The translations under genes and the position numbers were made by a program. The notes beneath the pieces were generated by a model. That model saw only the letters and a list, made by a program, of their open reading frames with translations, was not told the DNA's origin and ran no database searches. Below are positions 1 to 5,152 of a DNA stretch of 5,152 bases, in pieces (position 1 is the first letter of the stretch; every line of letters starts with the position of its first letter). The stretch comes from an uncultured Pedobacter sp. (GTDB lineage: Bacteria; Bacteroidota; Bacteroidia; Sphingobacteriales; Sphingobacteriaceae), in assembly GCA_946478755.1 (NCBI GenBank), contig CAMLDJ010000375.1, positions 1 to 5,152 on the forward strand. The letters run 5' to 3'.

Positions 1-1080
1 ATCGGCCACTCCCAATATTCTGGCAGGTGTTGAGGTCATCATTTGAATGGCCTCTGCTAAAGGAACATCAGCCTCCTTAATCATCGTCCTTATGAGTCTG
101 TCGGCCGTTGCAACACTCCCCGCAAAAGCACTGCGATCCATCATCTTGGCTACACCATCTTCTATGAGCACCTCCAGGCCATCGTTTATGTTTCCCAGTA
201 TGCTTTTCCCCGGTGGCATACCAGTTGCCCGCATGGCATCAGTGATCAATGCTGTACGTGATGCTCCTTTAATTTTATAAACCAGCTTTAGTAGCGGCGG
301 AGGAAGGTGTATTCCATCGGCTATGATCTCTACATCCATTTCATCAATGAGGTAACCTGCTTCAATTGCCCCTGCGTAACGATAGGCATTTCTTCTGGTT
401 ACACCAGACATGGCCGAGTAGAAATGTGTGGCCAGCGTATATCCGCTTTCAAAAGCCTCCAGGACCTCCTCATAAATGGCATCTGTATGCGCAATTGCGG
501 CAATGATGCCCAGCGACCTTAAATGCCGGCCGAATTCCAGTGCTCCCTTTAACTCCGGTGCGGCACTCCATCTCCTGATGGCGTGTGCATGAAACAGCAC
601 CTTTTCATATTCCTGAGGATTAGGATTTCGCATAAACCTGGGGTCCTGTGCACCACTTTGATTTTTAGAAAAATAGGGGCCCTCCAAATGCATTCCTAAA
701 AATTGTGCACCCGCAACATTTAATATTTCTGCCTGTTCATAATGTTCCAGCGTTTTCAGCAGATGATCCAGTTCACTGGTTAATGTGGTAGGGCACATCG
801 CTGTAGTGCCATATTTAACGTGCGTTTCAGCAATTTTAAGAAAAGAATTTACGTCGCCATCCATAAAATCATATCCGCCCCCGCCATGGATGTGCATATC
901 TATGAATCCCGGAGCCACATACCGGCCTTTGGCATCAATTTCAGTTGCATCAGCGACCGCAACATTACCTTCCACAACTGCAGTTATCGTCCCATTTTCC
1001 ACGATAAGCGTTCCGTTTTTTATAATGCGATATGGTGTTACAATGTGCCCGTTATATATTTTTATTTTTTTGTCACTCAT
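1..1080 (-). CDS. nagA: N-acetylglucosamine-6-phosphate deacetylase NagA, C-terminus cut off by the window edge
   Basis: This cytoplasmic amidohydrolase-superfamily enzyme hydrolyses GlcNAc-6-phosphate to glucosamine-6-phosphate and acetate. The frame runs 360 codons from ATG at 1080 to the left edge without a stop. E. coli NagA has 382 residues, so only a short C-terminal piece is missing. An in-frame TGA four codons upstream fixes the start. Visible motifs are the HxH at the end of the first barrel strand (H63, H65, in APGFIDMHIHGG), the metal-ligand Glu in HLEGPY (E133), metal-ligand His in AHTDA (H198) and THFYSAM (H219), substrate loop DGIH (255-258), catalytic Asp in TDAM (D281), and FAGS (319-322). 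HxH resembles the B. subtilis type rather than E. coli, which has Gln/Asn there. S222 stands where E. coli has the substrate-contacting Asn219. It lies 105 bp downstream of the oxidoreductase gene on the same strand. Family assignment is secure; exact substrate is inferred. Confidence 0.95.
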   Translation of the reverse strand, partial: MSDKKIKIYNGHIVTPYRIIKNGTLIVENGTITAVVEGNVAVADATEIDAKGRYVAPGFIDMHIHGGGGYDFMDGDVNSFLKIAETHVKYGTTAMCPTTLTSELDHLLKTLEHYEQAEILNVAGAQFLGMHLEGPYFSKNQSGAQDPRFMRNPNPQEYEKVLFHAHAIRRWSAAPELKGALEFGRHLRSLGIIAAIAHTDAIYEEVLEAFESGYTLATHFYSAMSGVTRRNAYRYAGAIEAGYLIDEMDVEIIADGIHLPPPLLKLVYKIKGASRTALITDAMRATGMPPGKSILGNINDGLEVLIEDGVAKMMDRSAFAGSVATADRLIRTMIKEADVPLAEAIQMMTSTPARILGVAD

Positions 1081-1185
1081 AATGTGATTTCAAGACATAT
1101 TTTTTATGCCCAAGTATCAGTAGGTCATCATAAGGTGTACGTACCCGATATTTGGCTAATGTTTCTTCTTTAATTATTTAAACAG
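1081..1185. other. Intergenic gap before nagA
   Basis: This 105-bp AT-rich spacer separates the stop codon of the lipoprotein-like oxidoreductase (1186-1188) from the nagA start. It is much longer than the 9-bp gaps between the upstream genes, so it could hold an internal promoter or a regulator site. I found no good match on the minus strand to the Bacteroidota promoter form (TTTG, then about 19-21 bases, then TAnnTTTG), no Shine-Dalgarno sequence before nagA, and no GC-rich hairpin followed by a T run. The only symmetric element noticed is the 8-bp palindrome GTACGTAC at 1137-1144, about 57 bp upstream of the nagA start codon. Confidence 0.6.
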
Positions 1186-2589
1186 TTAATTTTTTAAAGC
1201 AAATTCTAAAGCTTTGGTTGTCGTGTAATACTTACTCAGCAAGGCTTTCTTTTCCCATTCAGGCAATTTTCCATCTTTTAAAAAGCCCAGGTATTTTTTA
1301 GCGACTTCGGCAAAATGTGCTTCATGTCCTACTTTGTATTTTTCCGGAATAATTACTTCCCAGCCATCTTTATTCGCTTTCAACTCGAGTCCGGGATACT
1401 TTTCAGTAAGTTGTCTCATGGCGCTCTGCAAAGTAATTTCAAAAGTTTTAAGATCTGATTTGGAATTCGGCTCAATATAGAGGGTCGGTTTATATTTCTG
1501 AGCCTTTCCCTGCCTGATGATCAGGCTTGCTTTAGTCCCCCGCATCACCGAGTAATGCGTATCGCCGGTTCCTTCGGGAGCTTCAAAATTCCATATTACA
1601 GAAACCCTGGCGTGGACCCCTTTCAAAGTATAGTTCATTTCGCCATTGGAATATACATTCAATATACTGTCGTTAACAGCTTTTTGAAGATATGCAGGGT
1701 AAGTACCGGAACCTGTACTCTTCTTAAACTGAGCTGGCGTAATTGCCGTAGCCCAACGCCTGGCCGAAAGCATATTTATATCACTTTTATAATCAATATC
1801 CTGATCAGAAAAACATTCCCACTGGATCATATCTACCAGGTGTGTTGTTACGTCAACCAAACCATTGCCTTCCTGGTTTACGTCGAAATACCATTGGGGA
1901 CGAATTAAAGGGGTTCCGGAAACCAGTTTAAAAAAGTGGTGAATACTTTCTTTTGTGATCGCAGGCCGGTCAGCGCTGCCCTTTTCCAATGTTCCGAATA
2001 TATCTTGCCGCAGCGATAATTCTTTTTGCAGCAGGTTGGTAATTTCATAACGTTCAGTCATAATATCATACAGCAGCACCTTATTTCTATCTGCTGCTTT
2101 AAATGCTTCTTCCAGTTGTTCAAATCCTTTCGCATCAATCACCATTGGCTTATCAGATAAAACATGAATTCCTGCATCCACTGATTTCCTGATGTACTCT
2201 GTTTTTTTCTGATTGTTCCCCGCAAGTATAACCACATTTCCTTTCTTTTCATTCAGCATTTTCTCCAGGTAATCATCGCCCTTATAAACTTCTTCCTGCC
2301 ATTTCGTCGGATCTTCCGCTCGTGTATTGTACTTCTCAATTAGTTTTAGATGTGCGCTTAGTTCCGGCCCCTCCGGTGCATATACATGTACAACCGGATC
2401 AATCTCCGCATACATAGATTTTTGAACAAGTGCCGCATGAAAATGACCGGGATCAAGGGTCAGTAGGTTAATCTGAAAGCCGGCAGACTTATCACCCTTA
2501 TTCTTACAGCCGTTACCGACCATAGAAAACAAGCAAAATGCCAAAACACCTGTGATAGGTTTGCTGTGAAGAGCTGAAAGTATAGACAT
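1186..2589 (-). CDS. Divergent Gfo/Idh/MocA-like oxidoreductase, putative lipoprotein
   Basis: This complete 467-residue protein resembles the Bacteroidota family named 'putative oxidoreductase C-terminal domain-containing protein'. Residues 1-28 form a basic and hydrophobic signal-like segment ending in GNGC, so C28 could be lipidated, although the lipobox is poor because residue -3 is Gly. A Rossmann-like domain follows. Its usual GxGxxG loop is replaced by LDPGHFHA (45-52), and the usual EKP motif appears as DKP (146-148). The C-terminal region keeps a catalytic-looking D246-x3-H250-x2-D253 pattern (DVTTHLVD). Roughly residues 260-460 form the family-specific domain. If exported, it may work outside the cytoplasm on a sugar or glycoside, as some Gfo/Idh/MocA proteins do with tightly held NAD(P). 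The reaction is unknown. The start lies 9 bp after the transporter stop codon, which implies an operon. A purely cytoplasmic location is possible if the signal is not functional. Confidence 0.85.
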   Translation of the reverse strand: MSILSALHSKPITGVLAFCLFSMVGNGCKNKGDKSAGFQINLLTLDPGHFHAALVQKSMYAEIDPVVHVYAPEGPELSAHLKLIEKYNTRAEDPTKWQEEVYKGDDYLEKMLNEKKGNVVILAGNNQKKTEYIRKSVDAGIHVLSDKPMVIDAKGFEQLEEAFKAADRNKVLLYDIMTERYEITNLLQKELSLRQDIFGTLEKGSADRPAITKESIHHFFKLVSGTPLIRPQWYFDVNQEGNGLVDVTTHLVDMIQWECFSDQDIDYKSDINMLSARRWATAITPAQFKKSTGSGTYPAYLQKAVNDSILNVYSNGEMNYTLKGVHARVSVIWNFEAPEGTGDTHYSVMRGTKASLIIRQGKAQKYKPTLYIEPNSKSDLKTFEITLQSAMRQLTEKYPGLELKANKDGWEVIIPEKYKVGHEAHFAEVAKKYLGFLKDGKLPEWEKKALLSKYYTTTKALEFALKN

Positions 2590-2598
2590 AATTGTTTT

Positions 2599-3933
2599 TT
2601 AAGAAGTTTTAAAAGACCAGTTTCTAAGCGTGTGCCCATAAAGTGCATAAAATATAAGATAAAGATAGCAGGGAAATAAAACCCAATATGCCATCCGCAA
2701 ATCATACCTATCGGCAAAGTAACCATAAAATAATGGCATAATCGCATTTCCGCATAGTCCCATAATCATTAATGACGCGCCTACTTTAGTAAAACGGCCG
2801 AGGCCATCCAGTGCCAGTGGCCATATCCCGGCCCATACCAAAGAATTTGCAAAACCAAGTAACACAACAAACCATATAGAAATATCGGCGGTATGCCCTA
2901 AAAAAGTAATATTGCCTTCGGTATAAATGATGAGCAGCGTAAAAATTGCGCCTAAGAATGTACATATTTTTAAGGCATTGGCCTGGCTGATAAATCTAGG
3001 TATGGTGGCAATGCCCAGCAAGTAACCGCAAATGGTTACAAACAGCGTATAAGACGGAAATACCTTGGCTTCCAGCAGATGGATATTCATTGATCCTGCA
3101 TATCCGATAATGGTATCAATGGCAATGACCTGTGTACCCACATGCAGGAAAATGCCAAATGCCCCGAGGATTACATGTGGAAACTGAAAAATACTACTCT
3201 TACCAGAATTCGCCAATGCGACATCCTCACTTTCCTGTTCGGTATTGATCTCCGGAAGTGGAGAAAAACGAACAAACAAACCTAAGCCTAATAAGACTGT
3301 ACCGACACAAGCATAGGGTACAATTACCCGTCGGATCAGTTCATCTAAAGCTATATTTTTTGCAGCCTCGTCCATTAGCGGAAGCTGTTTGAAAAGGCTG
3401 CCGTCCGTAGCCCTTAAGATCACTGCAGCGAATAATAACGGGGCAAGTATTCCCGCTCCTTTATTACAGATTCCCATTATACTGATGCGCTGAGCGGCGC
3501 TTTCCCTGGGGCCTAATACCGTAATATAGGGATTCGCTGCAGTTTGGAGGATGGCAAGTCCCGAGCCCAGCGTAAACAATCCCAACAGAAAGATCTCATA
3601 AGTACGGGTGAATGCTGCAGGAACAAAGATAAATGCCCCTACTGCCATCGTCCAAAACCCTATCATCATCCCCTTCTTGAATCCTACTGATTTTAACAGG
3701 TAAGATGAGGGCACTGACATGACAAAATAAGAGATATAAAAGGCAAAAGCTACCAGGTACGACTGAAAGTTATTCAGTTCACAGGCTATTTTAAAATAAG
3801 GGATTAGAATGGCATTTACCCAGCTTACAAAACCGAAAATAAAAAATAGCAAGCCTATGATAACGATCGAAATAATTGTATCGCGTTTATTTAAGGAACT
3901 TACATCTACCGATGTGACCTGATTTTTCTTCAT
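2599..3933 (-). CDS. MFS sugar permease, GluP/NagP type of the FucP family
   Basis: This 444-residue inner-membrane protein has about 12 hydrophobic segments and should import a sugar, probably with H+ or Na+. Typical family signatures are visible: FFIFGFVSWVNAILIPY in helix 1 (30-46), a helix-4 end reading LQTAANPYITVLGP (129-142), ESAAQRISIMGICNKGAGIL after it (144-163), and a polar central loop (about 224-250) between the two six-helix halves. The two acids essential in E. coli FucP (Asp46, Glu135) are Ala41 and Gln130 here, so fucose is unlikely. The QTAANPY form matches the glucose/galactose (GluP) and N-acetylglucosamine (NagP) branch. D273 remains in the helix-7 region (VIAIDTIIGY). 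The nearby nagA favours GlcNAc or a related amino sugar, but that is inference from context. It lies 9 bp after the upstream oxidoreductase gene and 9 bp before the next, so translation is probably coupled within an operon. Confidence 0.92.
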   Translation of the reverse strand: MKKNQVTSVDVSSLNKRDTIISIVIIGLLFFIFGFVSWVNAILIPYFKIACELNNFQSYLVAFAFYISYFVMSVPSSYLLKSVGFKKGMMIGFWTMAVGAFIFVPAAFTRTYEIFLLGLFTLGSGLAILQTAANPYITVLGPRESAAQRISIMGICNKGAGILAPLLFAAVILRATDGSLFKQLPLMDEAAKNIALDELIRRVIVPYACVGTVLLGLGLFVRFSPLPEINTEQESEDVALANSGKSSIFQFPHVILGAFGIFLHVGTQVIAIDTIIGYAGSMNIHLLEAKVFPSYTLFVTICGYLLGIATIPRFISQANALKICTFLGAIFTLLIIYTEGNITFLGHTADISIWFVVLLGFANSLVWAGIWPLALDGLGRFTKVGASLMIMGLCGNAIMPLFYGYFADRYDLRMAYWVLFPCYLYLIFYALYGHTLRNWSFKTS

Positions 3934-3942
3934 AAGACAGCG

Positions 3943-5152
3943 TTATATAGTGGGTTCCCAGCCTTTTTGATAAGTTCTTCCCCAGTATTTCAGGGCCTCA
4001 TCATTGTGTAAAATATGACCATTTTTAGGATCAATAGCTAATGTACTTCCGGTGCGCTGCGCAATATTACCCAACTGAACGAGTAAGGTACTTTGATGGC
4101 CACCTAGAATATCAGAATTTAAGGGTGTTCCTTTTTTGATGGCATCGAAGAAATTGTTGATGTGCAATGCATCCAGCGCCTGAGAAGGATTGGTTAAACT
4201 TCTTGCATCCACTTTAGCATCGTTTTTCACCTCTTTAACCAGTTTATTGTTCAAATCATAAATTGCATAACCGTTTGAACCATTAATTTGTAAAACGCCA
4301 TTTTCAGCATAAAATATTACACCTACACTTGAACCCTCAATCGTGCGGCTGTTACAGCTTCTGCCTTCCCAGGTTATGGAAGCTTTCTGGCCAAACTCAA
4401 GTGTGATCACTTGCGTATCGGGTGTTTGCCAATCATCTTTATAACGATAACGACCACCGGCAGAAGTAACTTTCGTCGGGTAATCGACCCCCAATCCCCA
4501 CCTGGCAATATCAACCATATGTGTACCGTTATTTAAAGCTTCTCCTGTCCCCCAGTTCCAGAACCAATGCCAATTATAATGAAGAATATTGTCTTTATAC
4601 GCTATACGTGGTGCTGGTCCCTGCCACAAATCGAAGTTTAGCCATGATGGAACGCCCGTTTCTTTTCCTATTCCTATGGATGGGCGGTTATTGGTATACC
4701 ATGTTTTAGCAAAATAAGGTCTGCCTATAACGCCACCATGCAGTGCTTTTATTGCCGCAATGATATTTGGCCACGAGCGACGCTGATTCCCCATCTGGAT
4801 CACATTTTTGTATTTGTTAACCGCTGCTAAAAGCATTTCACCTTCATTAGGGTTATGGCTGCATGGTTTCTCCAGATACACATGTTTACCTGCTTTAGCG
4901 GCAAGTATTGCAGCCGGTGCATGCCAGTGATCCGGAGCAGCAACTACCAACGCATCAACATCTTTATATTCCAGTGCTTTTCTAAAATCCGGCTGTGCCT
5001 TTGGCCTTTTATTTTGATTCTTTTCAACCAAAGCGATACACTTATCGGCGGCACGACTATCTACATCACAGATATAAGTAATTTCACAATTGGGTTGCAA
5101 TGAAAAATTACCTGCTAGGGCCAAGCCACGTGCATTTACCCCAATCATAGCG
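3943..5152 (-). CDS. Gfo/Idh/MocA family oxidoreductase, N-terminus cut off by the window edge
   Basis: This is an NAD(P)-dependent oxidoreductase probably acting on a sugar, sugar derivative or glycoside. The frame remains open to the right edge. The ATG at 5148 lies inside the first Rossmann strand (AMIGVNARG), so it is not the true start, and a short N-terminus, possibly with a Tat or other export signal, lies outside. Numbering from that Met, visible features are the nucleotide loop GVNARG (3-8), the acid after strand 2 (CDVD, 27-30), APDHWHAP (71-78), the catalytic motif EKP (93-95, in YLEKPCSHNP), an aromatic stretch NWHWFWNW (192-199), and NNGTHMVDIARW (206-217). In the last motif the usual Asp of D-x3-H is Asn206, with His210 retained. 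The protein ends normally with TAA at 3943-3945. About 400 visible residues fit the larger Bacteroidota members of the family. It lies 9 bp upstream of the permease gene. The substrate cannot be told from sequence alone. Confidence 0.93.
   Translation of the reverse strand, partial: AMIGVNARGLALAGNFSLQPNCEITYICDVDSRAADKCIALVEKNQNKRPKAQPDFRKALEYKDVDALVVAAPDHWHAPAAILAAKAGKHVYLEKPCSHNPNEGEMLLAAVNKYKNVIQMGNQRRSWPNIIAAIKALHGGVIGRPYFAKTWYTNNRPSIGIGKETGVPSWLNFDLWQGPAPRIAYKDNILHYNWHWFWNWGTGEALNNGTHMVDIARWGLGVDYPTKVTSAGGRYRYKDDWQTPDTQVITLEFGQKASITWEGRSCNSRTIEGSSVGVIFYAENGVLQINGSNGYAIYDLNNKLVKEVKNDAKVDARSLTNPSQALDALHINNFFDAIKKGTPLNSDILGGHQSTLLVQLGNIAQRTGSTLAIDPKNGHILHNDEALKYWGRTYQKGWEPTI

Noticed and set aside
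785..1173. Two overlapping plus-strand open frames (785-1087 and 820-1173)
   Set aside because: They lie mostly opposite nagA, whose minus-strand reading carries full active-site motifs. The plus-strand translations show no recognisable domain.
1169..1182. Inverted repeat TTTAA-TTAT-TTAAA just after the oxidoreductase stop codon, as a terminator
   Set aside because: The stem is only five A/T pairs with no GC core, too weak for an intrinsic terminator and expected by chance in AT-rich spacer.
2460..2747. Minus-strand frame of 95 codons bridging the permease and lipoprotein-like genes
   Set aside because: It overlaps the ends of two well-supported genes in another frame and its translation has no family features.
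2599..3933. Naming the transporter fucP
   Set aside because: The two acids needed for fucose transport in E. coli FucP are Ala and Gln here, and the neighbours are not fucose genes.
5146..5148. ATG at 5148 as the true start of the upstream oxidoreductase
   Set aside because: It falls within the first strand of the Rossmann fold, directly before the nucleotide loop, and the frame continues open to the window edge.
3943..5152. GH109-type NAD-dependent N-acetylgalactosaminidase
   Set aside because: The fold is shared and the amino-sugar context is tempting, but this protein has the dehydrogenase-type EKP motif, which as I recall GH109 enzymes do not keep. No GH109-specific motif was recognised.

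Overview
The window looks like chromosomal DNA from a member of the Bacteroidota, plausibly a Sphingobacteriaceae relative such as Pedobacter or Mucilaginibacter. The evidence is AT-leaning sequence, gene starts without a recognisable Shine-Dalgarno sequence, and a gene set typical of that group: exported-looking Gfo/Idh/MocA oxidoreductases next to a GluP/FucP-type sugar permease. The genus is an inference from protein style, not from a marker gene.

All four genes lie on the minus strand, so transcription runs from high to low coordinates. In that order they are: (1) a Gfo/Idh/MocA oxidoreductase whose N-terminus is cut off by the right edge (3943-5152); (2) a 12-helix MFS sugar transporter of the GluP/NagP type (2599-3933); (3) a second, divergent Gfo/Idh/MocA-like protein with a lipoprotein-like N-terminus and the C-terminal domain of the 'putative oxidoreductase' family (1186-2589); (4) after a 105-bp gap, an N-acetylglucosamine-6-phosphate deacetylase, NagA, whose C-terminus is cut off by the left edge (1-1080). 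NagA stays open to the edge with no stop codon and could be missed by tools that require complete frames. I read its 360 codons directly.

Genes 1-3 are separated by exactly 9 bp each and very likely form one operon. NagA may be co-transcribed or may have its own promoter in the 105-bp gap, where I could not find a convincing one. The set suggests use of an amino sugar or an N-acetylated glycoside. One or both oxidoreductases would act on the sugar or glycoside, the permease would import the product, and NagA would remove the acetyl group after phosphorylation. No sugar kinase, GlcN-6-P deaminase, glycosidase, SusC/D pair or regulator is visible, so this is probably a slice of a larger locus. 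The most interesting aspect is the pairing of two unlike oxidoreductases around an amino-sugar-type permease. No mobile elements, CRISPR arrays, tRNA or rRNA genes were seen.
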